This document shows, in pieces, positions 24,761 to 36,424 of a stretch of 64,000 bases of DNA (positions are counted from its first letter, which is position 1; the number at the start of each line of letters is the position of its first letter). The position numbers were made by a program, and so were the translations under genes. This DNA is from Alitta virens (taxonomy: Eukaryota > Annelida > Polychaeta > Phyllodocida > Nereididae), in the NCBI GenBank assembly GCA_932294295.1, contig OW028580.1, forward strand, positions 11,623,374-11,687,373, read 5' to 3'. The notes below the pieces were generated by a model, which saw nothing but the letters and a program-made list of their open reading frames with translations, ran no database searches and had not been told where the DNA came from.

Positions 24761-24802
24761 GCCAATACTACAAATGAAATTTACCATGATGAGGATATCT
24801 AA

Positions 24803-25689
24803 TCTGTACTGGGGTGACTGTACCATTTGTTGTTACATTGTTTGAAGTTTGAACATTTAAGAATATATACATTGGAGTTTCACAGGATATGTAACAGTTA
24901 TGATCACAGTAGTTACCTACCTAATCTAGAGCATTGTAAGGATGATTCTGAATGTGTTTGGCCTACATGAATTTCACTTTTACATGACATTCATTGTGTA
25001 ATATGGAAAAAGCTTACACAGGATTGTTGTTTAATTGTCACTATGTTTGAGTTTATACTTTAGAATACAGCTGTTAGGTTTCATGGCTTTTGCCACAAAG
25101 GTGATGAAGTTTGGACGATACACACATCACTGTTCTATAACATTTATCCAATATATGATATTTGTCTGTTTCATGCTTAATGTTGACCTAATCAAGCTTT
25201 ATAACAATTGTATAAGTTTTACATTTAAGAGTTGTAAATATGTTAGTTTAATATGAATAAGACTGATATTCCACAGAGTCTGGCCTGTAGTTATGAAATC
25301 TCACAATACAATCCTGTCTCACATGAATGTGTGCATATACTTAATGTCTTTGAGAAAAGTTTTGAAATTTCACTTGAAGTAAAAATGTCTGACATTAAAA
25401 TTGTTCTTTATGATATACATATATATGACCAGTTTGTTAATATCACACATAATTTTCAATCAATATGATATTTACTAAATTGCACGTCTTACATTGCATA
25501 GCTCTATCAGTGTTTGTGACAACAAATTTATGTATTATGTACTGCATAAATATAGATTCTTGATTTATTTTATCTCATTTTCATCTATTTTATATCCTAT
25601 ATTATCTTATCTTACATTATTACAGTTTATTGACATTATATTAATGTTTAGAAAAGTAAAGTCACAGGAAACGTCTGACATCTGGGTAT
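24803..25689. other. 3' non-coding interior of Academ-like copy 2
   Basis: AT-rich DNA between the stop codon and the right TIR. Short open frames (25035-25757) show no protein likeness. Confidence 0.5.
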
Positions 25690-25859
25690 GCATAAGGTCA
25701 AACTGTTCCCCCTCTGGAAAAAGTTGTTCCACTAATTATATTTTCTTAGATTTTTGATATGTTGTAGAGGAGTTTATGAGCTTTCATTTGGTATATAGTT
25801 TATTACTATTGCAATTTGTTTTAGGTTACTCCCCCTTTGAGCACAATTCACCCGGACTA
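25690..25859 (-). repeat. Right TIR of Academ-like copy 2
   Basis: Inverted partner of 20807-20960. It carries about 10 extra bases near the tip (CTCCCCCTTTGAGC region) relative to the left. Confidence 0.9.
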
Positions 25860-26195
25860 CAAACACTGTATGAGTTTGTGTCCGATAACTATGATTCAAT
25901 TATACGATATCATGTATTATTAAAGTAAATAGATATCTGCATGAAGCTTTAAAATGATTTAATCGACACTGAAGTAATGTGAAGTAAAATTATAAGCCTG
26001 CAGGTACCACCCACGCTCAAAGTAAATTGATGAAAAAGACAATATATGTGAACGTCCCACAACTTGAGGTTTGGGAGTGGTCACAAAGACATGACTCTTT
26101 CTTGTTGCAAAGAGCTGCTTTTACCAGTTAGAAAGTTTGGGTTATTACATAACATTTCTGTTAATTTTATGCTGGATCGTGTTTTTATATTTTAA

Positions 26196-26214
26196 AAAGA
26201 AGAAGAAGAAGAAG
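26196..26214 (+). repeat. (AAG)n microsatellite
   Basis: Six AAG triplets following an A-rich run. Confidence 0.85.
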
Positions 26215-26291
26215 ACAAACAGTTGGGCTTACATGTTGAATCCTGCTGTACATGTAGATGATCGGCACAATGATTAAGGAATTATAAAGCA

Positions 26292-26520
26292 CTGGCGTCT
26301 GTAATAGGCAAGTAAAAGACACCACCCATGGGGTGAACGTTTTACATAGCATTGGCTATTCTCTCCCATCTTGTACTTGCCATCTATCTATCCATCTATC
26401 CATCTATCCATCTATCAATCTATCCATCTATCTATCTATTCTTACAGGGTATTAGTCTGTATTGACGATGCCTTGTAGTCAAAGGCTGGGGCAAGTAAAA
26501 GACCCTGGCCATGAGCGGGT
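26292..26520 (+). repeat. SINE family A fragment with ATCT/ATCC microsatellite tail
   Basis: TAATAGGCAAGTAAAAGACACC and CACCCATGGGGT belong to the family-A body. A (ATCT/CATC) tetramer run (about 26384-26440) follows, and a second GGCAAGTAAAAGACCCTGGCC-like piece lies at about 26490-26515. Family-A copies at 36430 and 47205 also end at such tetramers. Confidence 0.55.
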
Positions 26521-27029
26521 CTTATTCTTCTCTTATTTCTTGGATTATTACACTAGGGGCTTTGTTTCTGTCTATCATTTGGCATTCTTTGAGGATGTAT
26601 TTAGGGTTGCTGGTGTATTTTCACAGTATCTGCAGTTTTGGTTTGTGTATTTGTTTTTGTAGTTTGCTTTTACTTGTAACATTATTGACCTTGCTTGGAA
26701 TATGGCAATTGCTTGGAATTGGTTGAGTTTTTCTATATAGCCGGGTGGTTGATTGATTTACCATGGCCTTTTATATTTTACTTTGGACTTTTGTTTTCCT
26801 GATTCCTTAAGTTTGTTTTGCCATTTTATTGCAGTTCTCGTTTGTAGGGTTTTAATTCTTTTTAGGTCTTCAGTTGTTAGGTTCATGCATTCCTGTATTT
26901 TATCGATTGTGTTTCCCCGTCCTCCTGGTGTTCCATTGTCAATAATTTTAATTTACCAGTTGGTTGTTGTTTTTATTAGATGCGCTTTTGTATGTCAGTT
27001 TGTTTCGTTCTATTATATGTTCTATAGAT

Positions 27030-27245
27030 GAGATAAATGTGTCAAGTGGTATGAACTGTAAGCAGGGGTGGGGGCCTATCTCAGGGTCCCGGGTTCGATT
27101 CCCCGTCGAGCCTAAGTTGGATGGCTGTTTCATCCTTCATCTCATTGCCATGGTCTCTGCCTGTCCTAATTAGCCCATCAGGTGCAGAAATACAGGACAT
27201 AAAGCAGTATATATATACACTGAGCTAGGCCCCCACCTGCATGTA
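27030..27245 (+). repeat. SINE family B copy
   Basis: A perfect box B (GGTTCGATTCC, 27092-27102) and a weak box A-like GTGTCAAGTGG (27039-27049) form the head. The body has CATCTCATTGCCATGGTC, CTGCCTGTCCTAATTAGCC and CATCAGGTGCAGAAATACAG, recurring inverted at about 1350-1440 and 45700-45830. It ends in a short (TA)n. Confidence 0.72.
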
Positions 27246-27249
27246 GTTT

Positions 27250-28600
27250 CATAGATCATCCAATTCTATTTTACTAATGGATATGATATAAATTGGACAC
27301 ACAGCAACTTATAAATATACCCGCGCATTGCATATACCCAAATGCAATTGCCATGCTGCAAAAAATTTAATTGGACTTGAAAAGATTCCATGATATGACT
27401 TCACAATGAGGATTGCCTTCATCCCACAGTGTTGAATAGTTCCAGAGTAGCTGTATCGTGGACAAGTAAATACCTCAATGGCACACATGGTGGGTGGAGA
27501 TGAAAGGTAGGGGCAGATGTAATGATGAAATGAGATGATTAGGTCTAGTGTAAAGCTTTAGACCCAGTAGCATTGAGACATTGGTATGATATCAACAACA
27601 AGATGCAGATGTAATGATGAGATGATGACGTGTTATATTCACAATATGTACACAATAGAACCTGCCTTCAGCTTATCTTGCAGTTTATCTTTACCGAGGA
27701 ACGCCCCCTCCCTTTTACCCCATTATTATTATGACCATCCCGTCTCCATTAACACCACCATATTTTGTAAACAACTGTATTATCATTATAGATCTTCTTT
27801 ATTTATATTAAGACAACCTTATCTATCTATCTGTATGCTTAAATATCGACTAACTTTATTCAGTACCTGGCTAAATTTTCATCACTATATTCTAAAACGT
27901 TTTTCCATGATACCTATATCTACCAAATATTTAAATACAGCCATATCTATTTACTGTAGGAATGTATCATAATTTGAATCATTATAATAATTCATATAAT
28001 CCAATGGTATCATAACATTATTGCCATGAACATGTAAAGTATAATGTTTGTTTTCTAATGAAGTATTTTTCCTAACGCAGACTAAGAGAATATATAAGAA
28101 AATTATAGATATTAAAAAAATTAATATTACCGTGAAAACTAATAACAATTAAAAATATAATACACCTCAGTGGGACGTCGTTTTTTTTTAGACAAATATG
28201 TACTTTCATCTAAGCACGACGAATGTATGATGTTTCTTGTGAATTTAAAGTACCCATTTTGTCCCTTAAATCCACATCTCGAAAACCTACAAATGTGCTC
28301 TAAAAAACCGAACATTCTGTTATTTGAAACAAGCAGAAGTAATTTTGCATGGCACTGTATCATATGACCGCATGCTGCATGTTGATATACTAGCATTCAT
28401 GTAGGATTTTAAAGAGTTGCTAACGTTTTTATGCTCGTTTTTTTGTGTTTAGGTTTAGGTGCCCATAAAACAAAAGTGCATGTGCCTATTTATATGGTTT
28501 TCTAAAGCCATTTTAACAGATATTGCATTAAAAAAAACCAACATACCAAACTGTGATGAAATTATAATATAGAGCCTATAAATATAGTATTGTATTGTAT
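27250..28600. other. Non-coding stretch
   Basis: Contains loosely repeated GTAATGATGA(A/G)ATGAGATGA words (about 27520-27620). A 128-codon open frame at 27586-27972 has low-complexity composition and no recognisable domain. No exon context is seen. Confidence 0.35.
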
Positions 28601-28970
28601 TGTATTTTTGTAGGCGAGCCTCGACCTATAGGAAATCATCATAGGAGAGGCTTTCCGGCGAAGACGCCTATACTTTATCGAAGAGCTATTCCAAAAACTG
28701 TCCAAATGCACCCAGTGAGACCCTTTTCCGCTTGGGGTATTAGCTGTGACTATTGACAAGATAGGTAACATAGACATGGAAACCCACTTGGAGCCTCTGA
28801 GAGAGGCACCTATTCGTAGGAGGTTTTTCACAAATACCTGTTGGAGCCCCAACATGTAAAACTGTCCAGCAACAGTTAAGATTCTCATTAAAGTCTAATA
28901 TCTACTTACAATATGTCATTCATATGAAAATAATGTGATTTGAATCGGTAACTATGGTGTTTTGACTGTA
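28595..28970 (-). repeat. Dispersed repeat, partner of about 2390-2505
   Basis: Preceded by a TTGTA/TTGTATTG run. The segment 28815-28965 aligns with 2390-2505 in two blocks. GC is higher than the surroundings over 28610-28860. The 108-codon minus frame here has no recognisable domain. Confidence 0.45.
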
Positions 28971-29699
28971 TTAATGATACCCACAAGAGGCCACAGTCTC
29001 AGTCTCCAAAAAAGGAATGGCAGGCCTTCAGTGAGGTTCTCTGATATTTGTGTTATTAGTTGCAGGTGTCCTATCTTACAGAACTTCCACCAGCAATTAT
29101 TTAAATTGGAATGAAAAATGAAAAATTTCCAGTAAAATAGGGAATGGGGCGAAGGAAATTGGCTGTTCATTACGTCAAACCATGGAGCCACTTTTCAAAC
29201 TAATCCAGTGAAATACTGATATTTTAAGGCTTCATAATATTTATTTCATATGAGAGCCCATGTTTGCATCAAAGAAATATAAAACAGATGCTAAGTTAAC
29301 ATACTTTTAGTTTGAAATTATATCCAGTTAGAAGCCAAACAAGTCTCAAAGTTAATATATATATCGATTATTAAATTTGAAAATCGCGCACTACGCAAAT
29401 GCACTAGCTATAGTGTATACATGATGCAGAAAGTAAATCAGTAACTCTTTTGAGTAGAATATAAAATAAATGTATAATGGCTAATAAACGAGTTCTGTGT
29501 TTAACAGATTAGGGAACCTCACAATTAAGAACACCCAGTATTAAGGCCAATTTCGGATGCAAAAACACACAAAACAGTTGAAAACTGATACCATTAATTT
29601 AAATAATTTGTATTATGTACACATTTGGAAATTTAAAACAACAGTTGCATAAAGTCATAATATACTTATTTAATCGCTCATATGTGTCAATGCTATTGG

Positions 29700-29905
29700 A
29701 TCTAAAGCTTAGTCAGCTGATGTGACCAGATGCCAGAGGCAGACATAATCATTAGAAGATAAGACTGGAGTCCACACCATGTTACACATTTACCCCATGG
29801 GTGAGGTATTTTACTTGTCTCGGTACTGACACTGAGTACCAGGCACCTCCAATTTAATCTCTCAAGTCAAGTGAAGAGTGCGCCCAGATCGTCAGGGTGC
29901 CGAAC
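29700..29905 (-). repeat. SINE family A copy
   Basis: The minus strand shows the family body (GAGGTGCCTGGTACTCAGTG, ACCCATGGGGTAAATGTGT, AACATGGTGTGGACTCC, TGCCTCTGGCA). The tRNA-like head is cut or mutated. Confidence 0.62.
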
Positions 29906-30644
29906 CCCCAAAACAATTCTGGAGATTTTGGCCTAATGTGTCAAAAGTCTTGATGTGGGTAAATAAGGCCTTAGATTTGCTTGTTTGCATGGCAACCAAA
30001 TAAAAAATTTACAGTATTATCAAAATTAAATTTTAAGGCGTATCTAGCAAAATTTTCCTGCTACATTGAACATAACGATCAGTTTGCATTATTAGTTATA
30101 TCAATTGCCCAAGATTTACCATAGTATAAAATACTCATAGCAATCTTCTGCCACATTACAGATATAAATGTATAGTTTTTAGACACCCAGTCTGAGATGT
30201 TAGTAACCATGGTAATGGCTATATCAGATGGTTTCTATGGCAACACCCTTTTATTAAGCAACACATGAAAAAATCTTTTTCAAGCATATCTTGCACAAAT
30301 TAACATTAAATGGGAAGGGCTTATAAGTTGTTTAACCTACGTGTCATGTAAAATATAGTAATTTGCATATTACCTTATAAGGAATGGTCATCATTTATGT
30401 AAGATTCAACAGATATCATCAGTTCTCCTCAGTTCTCCGTTGTAGCACATGAAATGCAATTTTTTTAGACACTCCTCATAGCATATGACTAACGAAAGAT
30501 GGGTAAGCATGATCTGTCCATCACATGTTGGTTACCATGGCAACAAACACCAACAGCATCTATTTGAATGAAAAGTTTTAGAGAAGTCAATTAAAGGATC
30601 TTACTTTGCAAACATTTTTCTGGTTAATATTGCTAAAGCCCCCA

Positions 30645-30974
30645 TCTCACATAGCCGGTTTTGCCGTAGTGAACCCGTAGTATTACATAACGGTTATGCA
30701 AGAGGCTTTTTCACCGGGTTGGCGACGGATTCTGGCGGCAAAAAGGGGCGGCTTACTCCTAGTAAACTGCCGGCTTTACTACGGGTGAAATTAGGGACGG
30801 ATAACTCGCCGACTTCGTCGGGTAATCCGCCAAATTTTTGGACACCTGGGAGTTTGCCTGGCATACCCGGTTACCAGGTATCCACGGGTAGCCGTCGGGT
30901 TGGAGCCGGGAAGCGCGTTGCATAACAGTTACGTAATACTACAGGTTCACTACGGCAAAACCGGCTATGTGAGA
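30645..30974. mobile_element. 330 bp GC-rich MITE
   Basis: TIRs of about 57 bp begin TCTCACATAGCCGGTTTTGC. Left 30645-30701 and right 30918-30974 differ at about three positions. The inside is GC-rich with CpGs (GGCGACGG, CGTCGGG), unlike the flanks. There is no coding capacity; a 68-codon frame inside is chance. No clear target duplication was seen. It ends only about 11 bp before the next element. Confidence 0.85.
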
Positions 30975-30985
30975 CCTAAGCTTAA

Positions 30986-32329
30986 TTAGTTGGGATTTGG
31001 GTCCAGTTTGGGTTCTTGCATGTATAAAACATTATCCAAGGCATAATAAGTCATGTTAATTAGATTATTTGCATATAACCGCATAAGGTATGAAGCTTGA
31101 AATTAACAAAATGTGACAGTTTTGACTGATTTTTTTGTATAACATAGAAAGTGCTAGTAATATCTGAATTGTCTGCGAAGATTCAGCAAGCCAATATTAT
31201 TTCTTAGATATTTTGGATTTATTCTAAATTGTATGTGAAAATCTGTCACCAAGGTAACCTTACCTCCTCCCGAACCATTTTCCAGTGTAAAGCCATTTTT
31301 TAATGAGTTTGTTGCATCATATTGTTAACAACATAGTTAATAAATGAATCTTAAGCACACAATTATAGCCAGAATTGCTTGCACCTTCATGCAAAACAAT
31401 GTCATTTGTATATTTGTCAAATAAGGATTTGGCTGAGTTATGTTATAGTCCTATAAAGAGCATTCTACCTGCATGAGTTGCTATGGCAACAGATAATGCC
31501 AATACCTGCCTCTTTTTCGAGGTTTTGGAGCACACATAGCGTGTGGGAGACATGTATGCTTTTCCCTTCCACATCTCTACAGTAAATTATATAATCATAT
31601 ATATTTTCAGATATTTTTCTTTGGCCTCACTCCGTCATTGTAATTTGCATATTGCAAAATTCGGGCAGTCATCTAAAACTATCATAACTGAGCTTATTGT
31701 GACATCATAATGCAGTTTATGTTAGAGCTGTGTTATACATAACAGTTGCCACAATATGGGCTTACAATTATTAATTGGAGGGGTTGGGTATTTCTCATCA
31801 ATCAGTGAAAAATAAGCAACATTTGTTTTTGTATTATTTGTTGAATATAATATGTTACATAGCAACTATAGTTTTGGACTAAATCCCAATAAATTTAAAA
31901 GGGTTTGACGAGTTGAGCAAAATGAGAAATGCTGTACTCAATTCAATGCACTTGAAAAGATCATTCCTTATTTGGAATATGCCAATAATCCAATTGATTT
32001 TCTATGCAAGGGATATTACTGTAAACATGCTCAGCTTAACAAAATTATTTAAAAAATGTTTAATAATATTTCCTCTGATTGATTTTACTTCTTTTAAGTG
32101 ATGCTGTTATGTCTGCTGACATGGTAACTATTCCACGAAAGGTGTTTCAAAACCTTTGCATTGCTTAACTTAGAACTGATGATATATGTTTGAATCAAAA
32201 AAAGTATGACAATTCCTTTTATGGCAATATGCTAATCATGGTAATATGTAAATAAATAACATAATTTAGTATGCCTGGGATATTGTTGTATACATGCAAC
32301 AACCCAAACTGGACCCAAATCCCAACTAA
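30986..32329. mobile_element. 1344 bp TIR element with 41 bp near-perfect ends
   Basis: The left TIR (30986-31026) and right TIR (32289-32329) begin TTAGTTGGGATTTGGGTCCA and differ at a single position over 41 bp. The inside is AT-rich, non-coding, and contains GTTGCTATGGCAAC (about 31482). The superfamily is undetermined because the target duplication is unclear. Confidence 0.8.
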
Positions 32330-35300
32330 CATATTTGCGGCGCCACTGTTACAATCAATAGAACTTACGGCCAAATTAGCTGACCTGGCAGGTTATTTCG
32401 TTTATTTGGCAATAACCAAGCACGCTGACCATACCCAGAACACTTACTGGTATTTGTCAACAAGCCTTACATTATATATGTTGTTTAATAAGCAAATTTA
32501 TCTCACTGGCAAATTACCTTACTGAAATTACAACGTTATTTAAGCGAAACACCTACTCAAGTACAAAATAAACTTGGAATTTTGAAAATCAGACTAAAAC
32601 TGAAGGAACTGTGTAATAAAATGTATTACAAAGTGACGACGCTAATGACGTTCATGACGTTGGTCTGTTCCTCTATTTCGTTTTCTGTATAATTTGCAGA
32701 CAATATATTCGATATTCTAAAATAAAATAGTGATATTAGTTTGTTTGATGTAAGCATCATTGGATGTAGCAACAGTGGCCAAAAGCTATTGAATTCTCTT
32801 CATTGTCTTGTTAATAGCCTTACTGGGTTCACTATCTCTCTATAAAATTAATAAACTTCACCTATATATTTATAATGTAAAATATTCCAAACTTGGCTGT
32901 GTTCCTCATAGAAAACATATTAGGAACAACCCATGTGGTATTTTTTGTGATCCACCATCCCTAATTATAATACATTGTGTTCCACCATCCCTGATTTACA
33001 TATTGGACGGACTTCTTTAGGTTGATCAGTTTCTCTTTCTTTTTCACTTTCACACTAAAATCACAGCTTCGCCTATTATATAGACTACTATTCATGAACA
33101 CAAACTAGGTTTAAAATAAGTATGCTATTTAAAAGTGATTTTGAAAACTTAAAGTTGTCCGTAGCGGTCTTTGTTCATGTCTGGACGAGATTTCAGTTCA
33201 AAGCACTTCCAAATTCATTTTGTTCATTAAAACTGGATAATGGCCTCAACTTCGTCAATTCTTAACCAATTTTGACAAAATAAAAAATTGGCTTGAAGCT
33301 TTATTTATCTTCTCTTTAAATCATCTAACAGTTCCTATATATATGTCCTAGATAATGGGAACTGGCTACTCGTTTTTTACCGACAAAACAATCTGTTGAT
33401 CTCAAACAGTCTGACATCCACACATGCATTGAACATGCCATGGGCATACAAACATTACGTATTTATAATTTGTTGTTTTATCCGTACCGGCGATTTGTTT
33501 TTACCAACAAAACTGTCTGTTAAACTCAAACAGATAGGCATTCAGCATTGTTGCCATGGAGACCAAATGCACACGGACGTCACTGATGAATCAGGTTGCA
33601 CTGAACCATGATTCTGTCTAAAATACTCATATTTTTCTCATTAATGATGAAATACATATTTCTACATGAACAAAACACAGGCTTCTATAACAAACACAAT
33701 CCATCAAACGCCTATTTTTCTGCTCAAAGCCTTCAAACTTTTGAATGGGATGACGTTGTGACATCTGTCTGTGTGCTTGGTTCTCTTTTGTGATTGGCTG
33801 CTGAGATGTTTATGAATATTAATTAGATTTGTGATCCTCACTGTTTGTGTAGGAATATCAATATGAAAAGTACAAGAATTTGGTCAAAACATTTCTTAAT
33901 TTCTTAGTTTTCTCAGCTAAAAATGCTGAAAATATCTGTAAAAGTGTGGGATATAAATAAAACAGACAGCTCACGAATGGGTTTCAATGAGCTGATCCAC
34001 CACTGTGGTTGGGTTTTTTACTCAACAATGGGTGATGATGCCAATTCCATTGTATTTCCAATGTTTTTGGTCTTGATGCATTATTTATTTGTATTATTAA
34101 TGCCTAGATTAATAACTTACACATATTTAGTGTGCCTTGATCAATTAAGGTGATTTTCAATTATTCGATGAAATTTTAGAAAATAGTAATTTTGATCATC
34201 AATGGATCTTTAAGAAGGGACAGAAAACACGCACAACTCAATTGTGGTCACTTCAGTATAGATATAGATTATTTATCTATTAAACATGTATTGGTAAGTG
34301 ACACACAATTAAATTGTGCGTCGGAAAAAAAAGCAAAAATAAAGTAAAGAGGGTGAGGCCTGAAGTAGTTGCATCATACATGTGAACCAAATTTTTCACG
34401 TGTCTGGTCAGAACACTATTCAGACGTGCAATGTATTCAAAGTTGTTCTTCAGAGGTTTGATAGTCACATGTTGGTCAAAAATGTTCAGAATTAATTTTT
34501 TAGAGATTTCATATGTCCATTTGATTTACAGAATACTGACTTTTTTATGCACTATATGGTACAGTTGGGCCATTTCTTAAATAACAGTATAAATAATTGA
34601 AACAAGCAAGTTTTATCCCCTCTTGTATTATTGTTTAAAACACGACAACGGCAGCGCTTGTAAAGGCACAGTATGAAATATTTCTTAAAGTTTTTCTTTT
34701 TCTTATATACCTAACTTGTGAAGCCTTTAGATAGGCCTACACAGTATACTCTCACCTTTGAAATGTCTGGGTACAAGATATAATGGATGTAAAATTGGCA
34801 ATTTAGGGTCTCAAATGTCAGCAAAAATTCTTTGTTCTAAAAGCACTTAATTTCTCACTCAACTTTGAGACGTAGGCGTTTTGAATTATTTATAAGAACT
34901 ATATTTGTTCTTGACAAACAGTTTCTTCAAAATAAGTATTACATGAAAGGGGAAATATGCAATGTGGTAAGGCGACTTCGTCTCATCATTACGTCTTTCT
35001 GATTGCAACTGGTCCAACAAGCAAGATATTTGGGCCAGTGACAATACAATACAAAACAATACAATTCAATTAAATCAGGTAGTTGTGAGCCACTGTGGAT
35101 ATTTCTAATACAATTATGCAATGCTAATATATATTAAAGATATTTTGACATTTAAAATCATTAAAAAATATATTACAACAGTTAATCAATTCACCTGAAG
35201 CTTTACTTGCATTCCCTCGTAATATTTCAATATGTTAAACTAACAAAAAATAAATAAAAACAGCCTTTCTTATTTTGCTGATAAAGTTTATGGTGAGTTC

Positions 35301-35946
35301 AAAAATGAAATTATCATGTATAGGGGTTTTACTATAGTAAGCATAGTTGCCAATTATGCCTGCAGTTTTGAATAGTTGCATAAAAAGTATGTGTCATATT
35401 GAGGCATAGTTTTTACCCTTCGAAAAATCAATGAATAATACACATGGTTAGGTTGCAACGAAGAAAACACAGCTAAATTACTCCGTTTAAGTCAGTTTTT
35501 ACATGTCTTTCCACATCAGTTTTATGGAATAAATGTAATGTATGTTTAATAACAATTCTAAAACAAAAATCATGCTATTTTGAGTTTTGTGACTGCTGGT
35601 GTAAGAAGGTCAGTTGCTCATTGACTTAGTGCACATAGGGTAACAGGGAGTCCGCAATTAAATTATTTGTTTGGCACAGTCTTTAAAAAAAAAAAGAAAT
35701 CAGACACACTTTACAATTAAACGTAATTTTGTCATAGTCAAGTTATAGATGATAATATGATAAGAATAAGCGTCACTGTAATAAAATGTATCAAATAAAC
35801 AAGTCAGTATAGGTGTGTCTTAAACTTGTCAATACATTTTGGAGTTGAAATTTGATTCAGTTTGACTTCAGTTGTAACGTTATGGATATTGACTATGGAA
35901 ATTTTAAAGTTGTTCTTTATATTTTAAGATAAATGTCTGTACATAC
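32330..35946. other. Non-coding stretch (putative intron part)
   Basis: No exon-like frames. A local duplication of about 50 bp (33371-33420 and 33496-33545) is the only internal structure noticed. Confidence 0.35.
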
Positions 35947-36162
35947 CTCAATATCAGCAGAATCTCTGTTAGTTGAAGCCAGTTGGGAATAGACATGAGC
36001 AAGAGCCTCATGAAGAACATTGGCCGTTTCTTCCGACTGCCCCATGTCTTCAGTTCTTGGTAAGTAAAAGGTGGTGTCATCATCCTGTCCCAGCAGGGTC
36101 ATAGCAGCCAAGGACGCTGGCAGGAGAAGTAGGAGGCACAAGTAACTGATGGGCAGTCTCAT
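35947..36162 (-). CDS. First coding exon of a secreted prohormone (signal peptide)
   Basis: The minus-strand ATG at 36162 has G at -3 and opens a 72-codon exon. Residues 1-20 (MRLPISYLCLLLLLPASLAA) form a textbook signal peptide with Ala-x-Ala-like cleavage context. An acidic propeptide follows (QDDDTTFYLPRTEDMGQSEE... ending in DSADIE). The exon ends with GAG|GTATGT at 35946, phase 0. A TATA box lies about 40 bp upstream. The only exon found on the same strand with matching acceptor phase and a prohormone character is 4435-4707. Together they give signal peptide, acidic spacer, KR, four-Cys peptide, RRRKR and tail. Signal peptide and donor are seen; the link to 4435-4707 is inference. Confidence 0.75.
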
Positions 36163-36200
36163 GGCTTGTGATTAATGAGACAGAAATGCAGGGGATGCTA

Positions 36201-36236
36201 CCTTATAAAGGGAGGGCCGCACATGGAGCCCACGTG
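36201..36236 (-). promoter_or_regulatory. Core promoter: TATA box and E-box
   Basis: The minus strand reads CTTTATAAGG (36210-36201), about 40 nt upstream of the ATG at 36162, which would place transcription start near 36175 with a very short leader. A perfect CACGTG E-box is at 36231-36236, and the local DNA is more GC-rich than the surroundings. Confidence 0.6.
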
Positions 36237-36424
36237 GCCAGCTGACTCTTTAAGTAGGAGGAGAGAGAGAAGTGCGTACGAGAATTTAAGGATGCTGTAG
36301 GAGGTGATTGGAGACTTTGATTCGTTTGTCACATCGGCTTACTTTGAATTTTAGCAATATGAAAGACCTTTTTTTAATTTAAATTTAAATTGTTTAAATA
36401 ATCAATGTACAAATTCAATTATTG

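Larger units (their letters stand above)
21340..24802 (+). pseudogene. Academ-like transposase with XPG-type nuclease and CXC motif
   Basis: Family blocks run in order: HHHFQSKFLIESLNSHGF (about 21530); HGMGIIGAFTGGTK (about 21700); VMFLPIIDLDPNDPT and ITFDQPLWLKA (about 22000-22150), likely part of the DDE core; LGSIGHLMKGSGIENILE (about 22230); YFAASGHRLYLKS and WSGLSPDLVIEQCLMRS (about 22775-22970). The nuclease follows (23547-24171) and then the CXC motif (24665-24760). Lesions seen are frameshifts near 21695, 22226, 22535 and 23378, a TAG at 22975-22977 in place of a lysine codon, loss of the segment that should precede HGMGI, and a 210 bp duplication at 24269-24478 that interrupts the region after the nuclease. 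The C-terminal frames remain long, so decay is recent. Confidence 0.82.
20807..25859 (+). mobile_element. Academ-like DNA transposon, copy 2 (5053 bp, recently broken)
   Basis: TIRs of about 150-165 bp begin TAGTCCGGGTGAA at 20807 and end TTCACCCGGACTA at 25859. Apart from an indel near the tip they are almost identical for over 110 bp. A 3 bp CAA directly flanks both ends (20804-20806 and 25860-25862), consistent with a 3 bp target duplication. The plus-strand interior encodes one protein with a DDE-like N-half and an XPG-type nuclease plus CXC motif at the C-end. TSD size, nuclease and layout fit what is known of Academ elements that carry an XPG nuclease; that assignment is from memory of the family and was not searched. 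Confidence 0.85.
4708..35946 (-). other. Putative 31 kb intron of the prohormone gene
   Basis: It would run from the GTATGT donor (35946 downwards) to the CAG acceptor at 4708. Everything recognisable inside is transposon, SINE or simple repeat on both strands, as expected for a large invertebrate intron. An additional small exon inside cannot be excluded, and the two exons could belong to different genes. Confidence 0.45.

Noticed and set aside
27092..27102. tRNA gene at the perfect box B
   Set aside because: No cloverleaf can be folded around it and the body matches SINE family B. The same holds for the heads at 683, 18891, 36432 and 47238.
27586..27972. 128-codon plus-strand frame
   Set aside because: No domain, no splice context and Tyr/Ile/Ser-rich AT-driven composition.
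30719..30925. 68-codon GC-rich frame as a gene
   Set aside because: It lies wholly inside the 330 bp MITE and has proline/glycine low-complexity composition set by the GC-rich core.
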